Assembly: GCA_023666705.1 (NCBI GenBank)
Contig: JAMPBO010000001.1
Span: 124,001-188,000, forward strand
Length of the DNA stretch: 64,000 nucleotides
Reading direction: 5' to 3'
Source: Bacteroides sp.
GTDB taxonomy: Bacteria > Bacillota > Clostridia > Lachnospirales > Lachnospiraceae
Translations under genes and position numbers: made by a program
In this document: positions 25,212 through 34,430 of the stretch, piece by piece
How the letters are laid out: the number at the start of each line of letters is the position of its first letter
Numbering within the stretch: position 1 is the first letter of the stretch
Notes under the pieces: model-generated
Told to the model about the DNA's origin: nothing
Seen by the model: only the letters and a program-made list of their open reading frames with translations
Databases searched by the model: none

Positions 25212-26429
25212 TTAAAATATAGCCTTCGGCTTTTTCTCTATTGGTCGGTAGCCCTGATCATTCAGCACCTTTAAAATACGCTCCTTATGCTCAGGACCAA
25301 ATGCTTCGATTGTCAGAACAAGCTCAACTGCCGAGTTACGGTTTACGGTTACAAACTGGTTGTGCTCCAGCTTAATGATATTTCCGTTTTCCTCCGCTAT
25401 TATGCCTGATATACGCTGCAATTCACCCGGCTTGTCCGGAAGCAGTGTTGACACAGTGAAAATACGGCTTCTTGCAATCAGACCATGCTGTACGACAGAT
25501 GAAAATGTAATTACATCCATATTGCCACCGCTTAAAATGCTGACAACCTTTTCCCCCTTCGGCTCCAAATGCTTTAAGGCAGCCACCGTAAGTAAGCCGC
25601 TGTTTTCCACAAGCATCTTGTGATTTTCCAGCATATCAAGAAATGCTACAATCAGCTCGCTGTCCTCAACAGTAATAATATCATCCAGATTTTCCATAAG
25701 ATATGGGAATATTTTACTTCCCGGCGTTTTTACTGCCGTACCGTCTGCTATCGTATCGATATTCGGAAGCGTTGTCACCTCATTGTTTGCAAAGGACTCT
25801 TTCAGACATGCCGCCCCCTTTGGCTCGACTCCGATAACCTGAATTCCCGGATTCAGCATCTTTGCAAGGGTGGATACACCTGTTGCAAGTCCGCCACCGC
25901 CCACAGGGACTAAAATCTTGTCAACAAATGGAAGCTCCTTTATGATTTCCATTGCGACCGTACTTTGACCGGTTGCAACATCAAGGTCATCAAACGGATG
26001 TATAAATGTATATCCCTTTTCCTCTGCAAGCTTGAGTGCATATTGACAGGACTCATCATAAACCTCACCATACAAAACAACATCTGCTCCATATGCCTTT
26101 GTCCGGTTCACCTTTATCAATGGTGTTGATGTAGGCATAACGATAACAGCCTTTACGCCATATGCCTTTGCAGCATAGGCAACACCTTGGGCATGATTTC
26201 CTGCAGAAGCAGTGATAAGTCCTTTTTCCCTGTCCTCCTCAGACATGGTACTGATTTTGTAGTAGGCACCACGAATTTTATATGCTCCCGTAAGCTGCAT
26301 ATTTTCAGGCTTTAAATACACCCTGTTCCCGCAGATTGATGAAAAAAATTCACTTTCTATCAGGCTTGTTGTATGAACAACCTTGCTTACTACCTCATAT
26401 GCCTCCTCAAATTTCTCTAATGTCAACAT
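25212..26429 (-). CDS. ilvA: Threonine ammonia-lyase with ACT domain
   Basis: PLP enzyme converting threonine to 2-oxobutanoate, the first step of isoleucine synthesis. 405 residues: PLP lysine in TGAYKIRGAYYK, TASAGNHAQGVAYAAK, GGGGLATGVSTLAK, then a C-terminal ACT domain from about residue 330 (TVSTLLPDKPGELQRISGIIAEENGNII). The length matches the medium form of the enzyme. ATG start after AGGAG. It lies between ftsY and the ASKHA gene; the other branched-chain genes ilvN and ilvC are at 46-48 kb. Confidence 0.96.
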   Translation of the reverse strand: MLTLEKFEEAYEVVSKVVHTTSLIESEFFSSICGNRVYLKPENMQLTGAYKIRGAYYKISTMSEEDREKGLITASAGNHAQGVAYAAKAYGVKAVIVMPTSTPLIKVNRTKAYGADVVLYGEVYDESCQYALKLAEEKGYTFIHPFDDLDVATGQSTVAMEIIKELPFVDKILVPVGGGGLATGVSTLAKMLNPGIQVIGVEPKGAACLKESFANNEVTTLPNIDTIADGTAVKTPGSKIFPYLMENLDDIITVEDSELIVAFLDMLENHKMLVENSGLLTVAALKHLEPKGEKVVSILSGGNMDVITFSSVVQHGLIARSRIFTVSTLLPDKPGELQRISGIIAEENGNIIKLEHNQFVTVNRNSAVELVLTIEAFGPEHKERILKVLNDQGYRPIEKKPKAIF

Positions 26430-26464
26430 TTAAAACACTCCTATCTTTCTTTAAATCATGTTTC

Positions 26465-27478
26465 TTACATATCAAATAAGTCATCATCCGACTGTATTTT
26501 TTCGATATCGTTATCTATGATAATCTCTATATCGGACTTCATATCAAAATCAGCAAACAAAGCCGTAACATAACTGCCTGGATTAAATCTTTGCAAATCC
26601 TCAATCTTTTCTCCTATTCCTATGTATTTAACAGGAACATTTAACTCTGCCTGAATTGCAATTGCAATACCGCCCTTTGCGGTTCCGTCCAGCTTTGTAA
26701 TAATAATACCGTTTATCTCGGTCACCGAGCTAAACTGCCTTGCCTGCTCTAACGCATTTTGACCTGTTGTTCCGTCAAGCACAATCAGGGATTCCACATT
26801 TGCCTCAGGATATTCCCTTGAGATAATTCTTCTCATTTTGCCAAGCTCATCCATCAGATTTTTCTTGTTGTGCAGTCTTCCTGCCGTATCAATCAAAAGA
26901 ATATCTGTATTTCTTGCCTTGGCTGCCGTTACCGCATCAAACACAACTGCCGATGGGTCTGAGCCTTCATTTTGTGCAATAATGTCAACCCCCGCCCGTG
27001 TTGCCCATGTTTTGAGCTGGTCTATGGCTGCTGCACGGAATGTGTCCGCTGCCGCCATAAGCACCTTTTTTCCCTGTGACTTATACTGTGCCGCAAGCTT
27101 TCCTATAGAAGTAGTTTTGCCAACACCGTTCACTCCTATAACAAGAATCACGGTTTTCTTATTTTCAAAATCATATGCCGTATCGTCAACCGTCATCTGG
27201 TCCCTTATAATATTGATAACAAGCTCCTTACATGCAGCCGCTTCCTTTATTTTCAGTGCCTTAACCTTATCCTTTAAGTCATCGATGATTTTTTCCGTTG
27301 TCTCAAAGCCCATATCGGACATAATCAGCGTCTCCTCAAGCTCATCATAAAAATCATCATCAATCTCATTTGCCTTGAATATGTTTGTGAAGCTTTCCGC
27401 AATGTTATTTCTCGTCTTGGTAAGCCCTTCCTTCAGTCTCTTAAAAAAGCCTTTTTTCTCCTTTACTTCCTCGTCCAT
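26465..27478 (-). CDS. ftsY: Signal recognition particle receptor FtsY
   Basis: SRP-dependent targeting GTPase. The ATG at 27478, right after AGGAGGT, gives 337 residues. A short basic/acidic N-terminus (MDEEVKEKKGFFKRLKEGL) is followed by the helical N domain and the G domain with GVNGVGKTTSIGKLA, DTFRAAAIDQLK, DTAGRLHNKKNLMDEL and TKLDGTAKGG. A longer ORF extends 16 codons upstream without a site. It follows smc by 25 bases in the conserved rnc-smc-ftsY order. Confidence 0.97.
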   Translation of the reverse strand: MDEEVKEKKGFFKRLKEGLTKTRNNIAESFTNIFKANEIDDDFYDELEETLIMSDMGFETTEKIIDDLKDKVKALKIKEAAACKELVINIIRDQMTVDDTAYDFENKKTVILVIGVNGVGKTTSIGKLAAQYKSQGKKVLMAAADTFRAAAIDQLKTWATRAGVDIIAQNEGSDPSAVVFDAVTAAKARNTDILLIDTAGRLHNKKNLMDELGKMRRIISREYPEANVESLIVLDGTTGQNALEQARQFSSVTEINGIIITKLDGTAKGGIAIAIQAELNVPVKYIGIGEKIEDLQRFNPGSYVTALFADFDMKSDIEIIIDNDIEKIQSDDDLFDM

Positions 27479-27503
27479 ATATACCTCCTTTTTGAAGCCT
27501 TTT

Positions 27504-30500
27504 CTAGTCATCAAGCTCAGATTCAATCATATTGACGGATACGAGTGTTGACACACCCTTCTCCTGCATTGTTATTCCGTAAAGGATATCAGCAGCCTCC
27601 ATCGTTCCCTTTCTGTGGGTGATAACGATAAACTGTGTATCCTTTGTAAGCTTGTTTAAATACTTTGCAAACCGCTTTACATTTGAATCGTCCAGTGCCG
27701 CCTCAATCTCATCCAACAGACAAAACGGGGATGGCTTTAAACACTGAATTGCAAACAACAGGGCAATCGCAGTCAGACTCTTTTCTCCACCGGAAAGCTG
27801 CATCATATTTTGGAGCTTTTTGCCTGGCGGCTGTGCAATAATCTTGATACCCGTCTCAAGAATATTTTCCTCATCCACAAGTGCAAGGTCTGCCTTTCCG
27901 CCTCCAAACAATTCCTTAAATACCTTTGAGAACATAATCCGTATGTCCTTAAACTTCTCAGAGAACTGCTCCTTCATCGCCCGGTCAAGCTCAGCAATAA
28001 TATTTCTAAGATTTTCCTCTGCCTTTACAATGTCATCATGCTGCGCCTTTAGGAACTCATATCGCTCCGCAACCTGCTTATAATCCTCAATTGCATTTAC
28101 ATTTACGTCTCCAAGCTGTTTTATCTTGCCCTTTACGGCAGATATTTCCCGCTTGAGACTTCCGATATCAACAAATTCCTCATCCCTGAAGTCATTGGCA
28201 GAATTGTAGGTAAGCTCATACTCTTCCCACATATAATTATTCAAGCTTTCACTTTGCTCCGAGAGTTTTTCAATGGATGCATTAATCTTAAATGCGGATT
28301 TGTCAAGTCCGTTTATCTGCTGGGAAAGCTCCTCTCTCTTGTCAAAAAAGTTCTTGTGCCTATCATTCAGCTCACTCTTTTGCCTTATGTACTCCGACAG
28401 CTTTTGTTCCTTAATTGATGCAATCCGATTATTTTCCTCAAGCAAAAGCTTAAGCTCCTCAATTTTCTTCTGGAGCTCGCCAACCTCCTTTGAACCGCTC
28501 TTTTGTTTAAGGGTAAGCTCAGATATATTCGCCTTGACTAAATTTTCATCTGATTTAATTCTCTGGATATTCTGCAAAACAAATTCATATTGCTGCTTTA
28601 CCGTATTAAAGTCAAGGTTTAACTGATTGATTTCATCGGAGGAAGAAGAAAGCTCCGCCTTATCCTTCACAAGCTGTTCCTCAAGCTCCTCAATCCTTGT
28701 CTCAAGCCCCTTGATGGCATCCTCCTGCTTTTTATTATTGTTAAGCAGTTCTTCCTTATTTTGGTTTATATCCTTTATCTGTGTTGACAGCTCGTTGTTT
28801 TCCCTTGCTATGGCAGCATATTGCTTCTGCTTTTCCTCCAGTCGCTTCTCAAGCTGTTCCATGTTAAGGGAATATGTGTTTTTCCTGATGGAAAGCCCGG
28901 ATATTGTCTCACCCAGCTTTTCTTTTTCTTCTTTTAAAAGCTCACGCTTTCTTACAAGCTGTTCCCGCTTCTTTTCACACTCCGCAAGCAGCTTTTTGGT
29001 CTCCTCAATCTGCTCGGATATCTCATCAAGCTCTCTTTTTCTTCCTAAAAGATTTGAGGAATTTTTAAATGCGCCACCTGTCATGGAGCCACCCGGATTA
29101 ATCAGTTCTCCTTCTAAAGTGACAATTCGGAGTGACTGCCTGTATTTTCTTGAAATTGCGATTGCATGGTCAATGTTATCTACAACAACAATTCTTCCAA
29201 GCAGATAATGTATAACCGTCTGATATTTTTTGTCACACGAAACAAGCCTTGCAGCAATGCCTACAAAGCCCGGTTCCTTATCCAAATTTTGGTTGTTTTC
29301 CGTTCGGGCAGCAATGGAGTTTATCGGTAAAAAAGTAGCACGTCCAAACCGATTACTCTTAAGGTACTCAATCATGGACTTTGCCGTTGCTTCATCCTCT
29401 GTCACGATATTTTGTATACTTCCGCCAAGGGCGGTTTCAATTGCTGTCTCATATTTCTTTTCAACATCAATAATGTCAGCAACTACACCGATTATCTTAG
29501 GATTGTTTGTTTTTTGCTCCATGACCCTCTTGATACTGTTCCCGTATCCGTCATATCGTTCCGTAAGATTTCTCAGTGCCTCCCTTTTGGATTTAAGGCT
29601 GACAATCTGATTATTATAGGCAGCAATATCCTCCTTTGCCCTTGTGCTTTCGCTGTTATTTTCCTCAAGCTCACTGTTTACCCTTGCGATGCCTGCCGAC
29701 ACATTATCATATTCCGCATTCAGGCTCTCCATGTCCTTTACAAGAGCTTCTTTCTCGGCAGTATATTTTTCTTCCTCACTTTTACTTTCCAGAAACCGCT
29801 GGTTCAGCTCTGTTTTCCGCAAATTAATGTTTTCAAGCATGGTGTCATATCTGCCGACCTTTGCCTTTAACGTTCCGCCTTCATTTAAAAATTCAATAAT
29901 TTCACTTTTTGAGTCTTCAATTTCCTGCTCGGCATCCGCAATCGCCCGCTTAAGCTTTTCATTTTTCCCAGTTGCAAGATCCAGCACATCATCCGCAGCA
30001 TCAAGCTGCTCATCCAATGAAGCCTTCTTATCATAAAGTGCTTCAAGCTCCCCGCCAAAGCGTTTTAGCTCAGCATTTGCCTTTTGAAGCTGTTCCTTTA
30101 CATTTTCTTCATTTTGATTATAGGATAAAATCTGCTGTTCAATTACATTGATTTCACCCTCGTATTTTTGGTTGGAAAGCTTTTTATCATGTATTTCATT
30201 TTTTGTTTCGTCTATCTTTTCATCAAATTGTGAAAGCTCCGCCTCAATTTTGTCATACTCATCCTTGGCAAGATCAAACTCCTGTCTTAGCCTTACTGCA
30301 TCAGTTTCCACAATTGCGAGCTTCTCCTCATATTCCTTGAGGGATTCCTTGTTCTTATCAACGTCCAGAAGAAATGCATTGATATCCAGTTTTTTCAGTT
30401 CATTCTTGAAAATTAAATATTTTCTTGCAGTCTCAGACTGTGCCTTCAAGGGTCCTACCTGTTTTTCAAGCTCACCTAATATGTCATTGACACGTGAAAG

Positions 30501-31061
30501 ATTTGCCTGTTCACTTTCCAGTGACTTCTCTGTTGCAGCTTTATTTTTTTTGTATTTCACAATTCCCGCCGCTTCATCAAAAAGCTCACGTCTCTCCTCA
30601 GGCTTACCGCTCAAAATCCGTTCAATCTGTCCCTGTCCGATAATGGAATAGCCCTCTTTGCCGATACCTGTATCAAAAAACAGACTGTTCACATCCTTTA
30701 ACCTGCTTGCAACACCGTTTATCAGATATTCACTTTCACCGGAGCGGTATACACGTCTTGCAACCGTAACCTCATTGTAATCAATCGGAAGACTGTGGTC
30801 ACTGTTATCAAGCGTTATGGCAACATAAGCAGATCCTTGCGGCTTCCTAAGCTCCGTTCCGGAGAAAATAACATCCTCCATCTTTGCACCCCTGAGCTGC
30901 TTGGCACTTTGCTCGCCTAACACCCATCTTACCGCATCTGCAACATTACTTTTGCCTGAACCGTTCGGTCCGACGATGCCTGTTATGCCGTCATTGAATT
31001 TGAACAAAATTTTATTTGCAAAAGATTTAAATCCATATACCTCTATGCTTTTTAAATACAT
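27504..31061 (-). CDS. smc: Chromosome segregation ATPase SMC
   Basis: 1,185-residue condensin. N-terminal head with Walker A GPNGSGKSN and the Q-loop region, long coiled coil (about 170-510), hinge (about 515-660, with the glycine-rich GGSMTGGAF), return coiled coil (about 665-1000), then a C-terminal head with signature LSGGEKSLTAIALLF and Walker B CLLDEIEAALDD. Size and order are normal. The ribosome site is poor, and the start lies 24 bases after the rnc stop, so coupling is possible. Several plus-strand open frames opposite this gene are only shadows of the coiled coil. Confidence 0.98.
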   Translation of the reverse strand: MYLKSIEVYGFKSFANKILFKFNDGITGIVGPNGSGKSNVADAVRWVLGEQSAKQLRGAKMEDVIFSGTELRKPQGSAYVAITLDNSDHSLPIDYNEVTVARRVYRSGESEYLINGVASRLKDVNSLFFDTGIGKEGYSIIGQGQIERILSGKPEERRELFDEAAGIVKYKKNKAATEKSLESEQANLSRVNDILGELEKQVGPLKAQSETARKYLIFKNELKKLDINAFLLDVDKNKESLKEYEEKLAIVETDAVRLRQEFDLAKDEYDKIEAELSQFDEKIDETKNEIHDKKLSNQKYEGEINVIEQQILSYNQNEENVKEQLQKANAELKRFGGELEALYDKKASLDEQLDAADDVLDLATGKNEKLKRAIADAEQEIEDSKSEIIEFLNEGGTLKAKVGRYDTMLENINLRKTELNQRFLESKSEEEKYTAEKEALVKDMESLNAEYDNVSAGIARVNSELEENNSESTRAKEDIAAYNNQIVSLKSKREALRNLTERYDGYGNSIKRVMEQKTNNPKIIGVVADIIDVEKKYETAIETALGGSIQNIVTEDEATAKSMIEYLKSNRFGRATFLPINSIAARTENNQNLDKEPGFVGIAARLVSCDKKYQTVIHYLLGRIVVVDNIDHAIAISRKYRQSLRIVTLEGELINPGGSMTGGAFKNSSNLLGRKRELDEISEQIEETKKLLAECEKKREQLVRKRELLKEEKEKLGETISGLSIRKNTYSLNMEQLEKRLEEKQKQYAAIARENNELSTQIKDINQNKEELLNNNKKQEDAIKGLETRIEELEEQLVKDKAELSSSSDEINQLNLDFNTVKQQYEFVLQNIQRIKSDENLVKANISELTLKQKSGSKEVGELQKKIEELKLLLEENNRIASIKEQKLSEYIRQKSELNDRHKNFFDKREELSQQINGLDKSAFKINASIEKLSEQSESLNNYMWEEYELTYNSANDFRDEEFVDIGSLKREISAVKGKIKQLGDVNVNAIEDYKQVAERYEFLKAQHDDIVKAEENLRNIIAELDRAMKEQFSEKFKDIRIMFSKVFKELFGGGKADLALVDEENILETGIKIIAQPPGKKLQNMMQLSGGEKSLTAIALLFAIQCLKPSPFCLLDEIEAALDDSNVKRFAKYLNKLTKDTQFIVITHRKGTMEAADILYGITMQEKGVSTLVSVNMIESELDD

Positions 31062-31085
31062 TGTAAATACCCAACCAATCTCATC

Positions 31086-31769
31086 CTATTTTAGAAGCAG
31101 CTTTAAGCTTTCGTATGCTGCCTGCTGCTCGGCAGACTTTCTCGAATGTCCCATCCCCTTTGACAGCGGCTGGTCACCCATATATACCTGAACGGCAAAT
31201 TGTTTATTGTGCTCAGGTCCGTTTGAATTTATTTGCTCATATCTTAGCGGGACACCTCTTTTTTGTGCATACTCCTGCAGCTTCGTCTTGGAGTCCAAAA
31301 AAATCTGCTTATGCTCAATGTCATTTAACAGAAACTGATACACAAAATTTTTGGCAGGTTCCAGTCCGCCATCAAGAAAAAGTGCACCAAGCACAGACTC
31401 AAACATGTCGCACAATATGGAATCACGGTCTGCTCCCCCTGTAAGCCGTTCCCCCTTACTATAATAACCGTATTCCCCGAACGAAAGCTGTCTTGCAATT
31501 TTACATAATGTAAATTCACACACAAGACTGGCTCTAAATTTTGTCAATTCTCCCTCTGATTTTTCCGGATATTCCCGGAATAAAAAGTCACTTACGAGAA
31601 ATTCCAGTATGGCGTCTCCCAAAAATTCAAAACGCTCATACGAAATTCCCTGCTTTAAGACTGTTTCGTTTATATACGATCTATGGGTAAAAGCGATATC
31701 CAACAGCCTTTTATCCTTAAATTCGTACCCTATTAACTCCTCGAGTTTCTTATACTTTTGATTTTTCAT
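31086..31769 (-). CDS. rnc: Ribonuclease III
   Basis: Double-strand RNA endonuclease for rRNA and mRNA processing. 227 residues: RNase III domain with the signature ERFEFLGDAILEFLVS and the second metal-binding stretch CDMFESVLGALFLDGG, then a C-terminal dsRBD (about 155-226, KTKLQEYAQKRG ... GHSRKSAEQQAAYESLKLLL). Its GAGGAGG site is formed from the last codons of plsX, whose stop is 3 bases upstream of the rnc frame. Confidence 0.98.
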   Translation of the reverse strand: MKNQKYKKLEELIGYEFKDKRLLDIAFTHRSYINETVLKQGISYERFEFLGDAILEFLVSDFLFREYPEKSEGELTKFRASLVCEFTLCKIARQLSFGEYGYYSKGERLTGGADRDSILCDMFESVLGALFLDGGLEPAKNFVYQFLLNDIEHKQIFLDSKTKLQEYAQKRGVPLRYEQINSNGPEHNKQFAVQVYMGDQPLSKGMGHSRKSAEQQAAYESLKLLLK

Positions 31770-31772
31770 ACA

Positions 31773-32777
31773 CTACGCCTCCTCAAAAGCGTTTACAATT
31801 TTTCCTGTTACATCTTTTTTTACAAATGCCCTGCATTGGGCGATTGCACTTGAGACTTCATTTATTTTTGAATTCCCGTGAATTTTTACAACAAGCCCCT
31901 TAAGGCCCAGCAATGGTGCTCCCCCCTTATCATCCGCCTTGAACCGTCCAAGCAATTTTTTCAGTGGCTTAATAATAAATGCTGCACCAAATTTCGTTGC
32001 CGGACTTGATTTAAATATTCCCTTGAGCTCTGACATAAGCATAGAGGAAAGACCCTCATAAAGCTTTAATATTACATTTCCTACAAATGCTTCACATACA
32101 ATTACATCAGCGGCGCCGTATGGAATTTCCCTCGACTCTACGCTTCCGATAAAATTTATGTCCTCACATTCCCTTAAAAGCGGAATGGCAGCCTTTACAA
32201 GTGCATTTCCCTTTTCGTCCTCAGCTCCTATATTAACAATTGCCACCTTAGGATTTTTTACTCCCACAATATTCTCCATATAGATGGAGCCCATTTTTGC
32301 AAACTGCAGCAAATTTTCAGGCTTTGCATCCACATTTGCCCCGCAGTCAATCAGAAGGGATGAGGATTTTCTCGTCGGGATGAGAGGTGCCAGCGGAGTA
32401 CGCTTTACTCCCTTTGCCCTGCCCACAATAAACTGTCCGCCTGCAAGAATTGCACCTGAGCTTCCCGCTGAAATACATGCCGCAGCCTTACCTGACTTCA
32501 CGGTGTTCAATGCAAGAACAAGGGAGGAATCCTTCTTTTTCCGTATTGCCTCCACAGGTGCCTCATGGCATGATATCACCTCCGTGGAATTGATGATTTC
32601 AATTCTACCCATGTCCAAATTTTCCTCTGACATATATTGTTTAAGCTCGCCCTCGTTCCCTACGACAATAAAGCTTACGTCATCAAAATCCTTCATGGCA
32701 GCGGCAATTCCCTTTACCATAAACTCTGCACCGTTATCCCCACCTAAAGTATCTATTGCAATTGTAATATTTTCCAT
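31773..32777 (-). CDS. plsX: Phosphate acyltransferase PlsX
   Basis: Makes acyl-phosphate from acyl-ACP for phosphatidic acid synthesis; a peripheral membrane enzyme. 334 residues: ITIAIDTLGGDNG at the start, SCHEAPVEAIRKKKDSSLVLAL, CISAGSSGAILAGG, DCGANVDAKPENLLQFA and VCEAFVGNVILKLYEG. It has its own strong promoter (32812-32840). It is directly followed by rnc. The acpP gene that commonly lies between plsX and rnc in Firmicutes is absent. Confidence 0.97.
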   Translation of the reverse strand: MENITIAIDTLGGDNGAEFMVKGIAAAMKDFDDVSFIVVGNEGELKQYMSEENLDMGRIEIINSTEVISCHEAPVEAIRKKKDSSLVLALNTVKSGKAAACISAGSSGAILAGGQFIVGRAKGVKRTPLAPLIPTRKSSSLLIDCGANVDAKPENLLQFAKMGSIYMENIVGVKNPKVAIVNIGAEDEKGNALVKAAIPLLRECEDINFIGSVESREIPYGAADVIVCEAFVGNVILKLYEGLSSMLMSELKGIFKSSPATKFGAAFIIKPLKKLLGRFKADDKGGAPLLGLKGLVVKIHGNSKINEVSSAIAQCRAFVKKDVTGKIVNAFEEA

Positions 32778-32811
32778 TTCTGTTATACCTTTCTATAAAT
32801 ACTATCCAAAC

Positions 32812-32840
32812 ATTATAGCTTTTTCATCGGATTTAGTCAA
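32812..32840 (-). promoter_or_regulatory. Strong promoter for plsX-rnc-smc-ftsY run
   Basis: Minus-strand -35 TTGACT (32835-32840), 17-base spacer, -10 TATAAT (32812-32817). The -35 abuts the T tail of the rpmF terminator, so transcription is cut and restarted within a few bases. Confidence 0.88.
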
Positions 32841-32873
32841 ATAAAAAGAAGCCACGAACAAAATCATGGCTTC
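32841..32873 (-). terminator. Terminator after rpmF
   Basis: Minus-strand stem GAAGCCATGA ... GTTCGTGGCTTC with a TTTT loop, followed by TTTTTATTT. It lies 20 bases after the rpmF stop. Confidence 0.88.
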
Positions 32874-32892
32874 CTTTCCATATATACCGATG

Positions 32893-33072
32893 TTACTCAG
32901 CACTGATGATTTCCTTCTTATTGTAAGAACCACAAGCCTTACATACTCTATGAGGCATCATAAGCTGACCGCATTTACTACACTTTACTAATCCTGGAAC
33001 AGACATCTTCCAGTTCGCTCTCCTCTTATCTCTTCTAGCCTTTGAGCTCTTATTCTTTGGACAAATTGACAT
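32893..33072 (-). CDS. rpmF: 50S ribosomal protein L32 (zinc-ribbon form)
   Basis: 59-residue large-subunit protein. It starts MSICPKNKSSKARRDKRRA, continues with the zinc-binding pairs C31-x2-C34 (VKCSKCGQ) and C44-x2-C47 (VCKACGS), and ends IISAE. GGAGG precedes the ATG. The cysteine-containing (C+) form implies zinc-dependent L32. The gene has a consensus promoter and its own terminator, and precedes plsX as in most Firmicutes. Confidence 0.96.
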   Translation of the reverse strand: MSICPKNKSSKARRDKRRANWKMSVPGLVKCSKCGQLMMPHRVCKACGSYNKKEIISAE

Positions 33073-33126
33073 TTGGGTTACACCTCCTTATCTTATCACC
33101 TTGGCGTAAATAATCACACTTTTGCT

Positions 33127-33155
33127 ATTATACAAATTATGTTATATGTTGTCAA
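33127..33155 (-). promoter_or_regulatory. Consensus promoter for rpmF
   Basis: Minus-strand -35 TTGACA (33150-33155), 17-base spacer, -10 TATAAT (33127-33132): a full match to the sigma-A consensus, about 55 bases upstream of the start codon. Confidence 0.93.
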
Positions 33156-33205
33156 CCACAATTTTACAAATACAGGCGAAAAATGTTATTTACTTTTCTC
33201 CCTTG

Positions 33206-34393
33206 TTAAATCAGTCCCACTGTCTCCCTTGCGATTGCAAGCTCCTCGTTTGTAGGCACAACATATACAGGCACCCTTGAATCCTTTGTGGAAATGATTA
33301 CTTCCTCACCTCTTGCCTTGTTTGCCTCATCATCGATTGCAATACCAAGATAGGTTAAGGTGCTGCAGGAAAGCTTTCTCACAAGCGGGTCATTTTCGCC
33401 CACGCCTGCAGTAAATACAATTGCATCCACGCCGTCCATGGCAGCCACATATCCGCCTATTATTTTTGATACCTGATAGCAAAATACCTTCATTGCAATA
33501 TCGCATCTTTCATTACCATCTGCGATTCCCTTATTCAAATCCCTGAAATCACTTGATACCCCTGAAATGCCATATACACCTGACTGCTTGTTCAGAATAT
33601 CCATAACCTCACTTATGGTCTTGTTTTCCTTACCTGCAATAAATTCAATAATTGCAGGATCTATGGTTCCGCTTCTTGTTCCCATCGGTATTCCCTCAAG
33701 CGGAGTAAGACCCATGGTTGTATCGACTGACTGACCATATTTCACCGCACAAATACTGGAACCACCGCCGAGGTGACACACAATAATTTTTGTATCTTCT
33801 ATTTTTTTACCGAGAAGCTCCGCCGTTCTTTTTGATACAAAGCTGTGGCTTGTACCGTGAAATCCGTATCTTCTCACCTTATATTTTTCGTAATATTCGT
33901 ATGGCAAACCATAAATATATGCACAACTTGGCATAGTCTGATGGAACGCCGTATCAAAAACCGCAACCTGCGGAACACCCGGCATAAGCTCCATACATGC
34001 CTTTATTCCGATTAGGTTTGCAGGATTGTGAAGTGGTGCCAAATCATTGCACTCCTCGATTGCCGAAAGCACATCCGCATCGATAAGGGCTGACTTTGCG
34101 AATTTTTCTCCGCCGTGTACCACCCTGTGTCCGATTGCATTTATCTCATCCAGAGATGCAATTGCCCCCTGCTCCTTATCCGTAAGCTTATCAAGTACAA
34201 GCCGCACTGCCGCACTGTGATCAGGCATGTCAGCGGATATTTCAAGCTTGTCCTTTCCTGCCGTCTGGTGTGTAAGCGTACCATCCAGCTTAATTCGTTC
34301 ACATATTCCCTTTGCAAGAACCTTCTCACTTTCAGAATCAATCAGCTGATACTTCAGTGACGAGCTTCCGCAATTGATAACTAATACCTTCAT
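33206..34393 (-). CDS. ackA: Acetate kinase
   Basis: Converts acetyl phosphate and ADP to acetate and ATP. 395 residues with MKVLVINCGSSSLKYQL, the HRVVHGG block, FDTAFHQTMP, YGFHGTSHSFV, ICHLGGGSSI-like CHLGGGSSICAV and GEND near the end. AGGAG precedes the ATG. It lies 37 bases after pta, so the two form the usual acetate-forming operon, a main energy step in fermenting Clostridia. Confidence 0.98.
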   Translation of the reverse strand: MKVLVINCGSSSLKYQLIDSESEKVLAKGICERIKLDGTLTHQTAGKDKLEISADMPDHSAAVRLVLDKLTDKEQGAIASLDEINAIGHRVVHGGEKFAKSALIDADVLSAIEECNDLAPLHNPANLIGIKACMELMPGVPQVAVFDTAFHQTMPSCAYIYGLPYEYYEKYKVRRYGFHGTSHSFVSKRTAELLGKKIEDTKIIVCHLGGGSSICAVKYGQSVDTTMGLTPLEGIPMGTRSGTIDPAIIEFIAGKENKTISEVMDILNKQSGVYGISGVSSDFRDLNKGIADGNERCDIAMKVFCYQVSKIIGGYVAAMDGVDAIVFTAGVGENDPLVRKLSCSTLTYLGIAIDDEANKARGEEVIISTKDSRVPVYVVPTNEELAIARETVGLI

Positions 34394-34430
34394 ATATTAC
34401 ACTCCTAACATTACTTTTGAACATAAGTGG

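Noticed and set aside
28627-29208. 193-codon plus-strand open frame opposite smc
   Set aside because: Ser/Phe/Cys-rich antisense of a coiled coil; no ribosome site.
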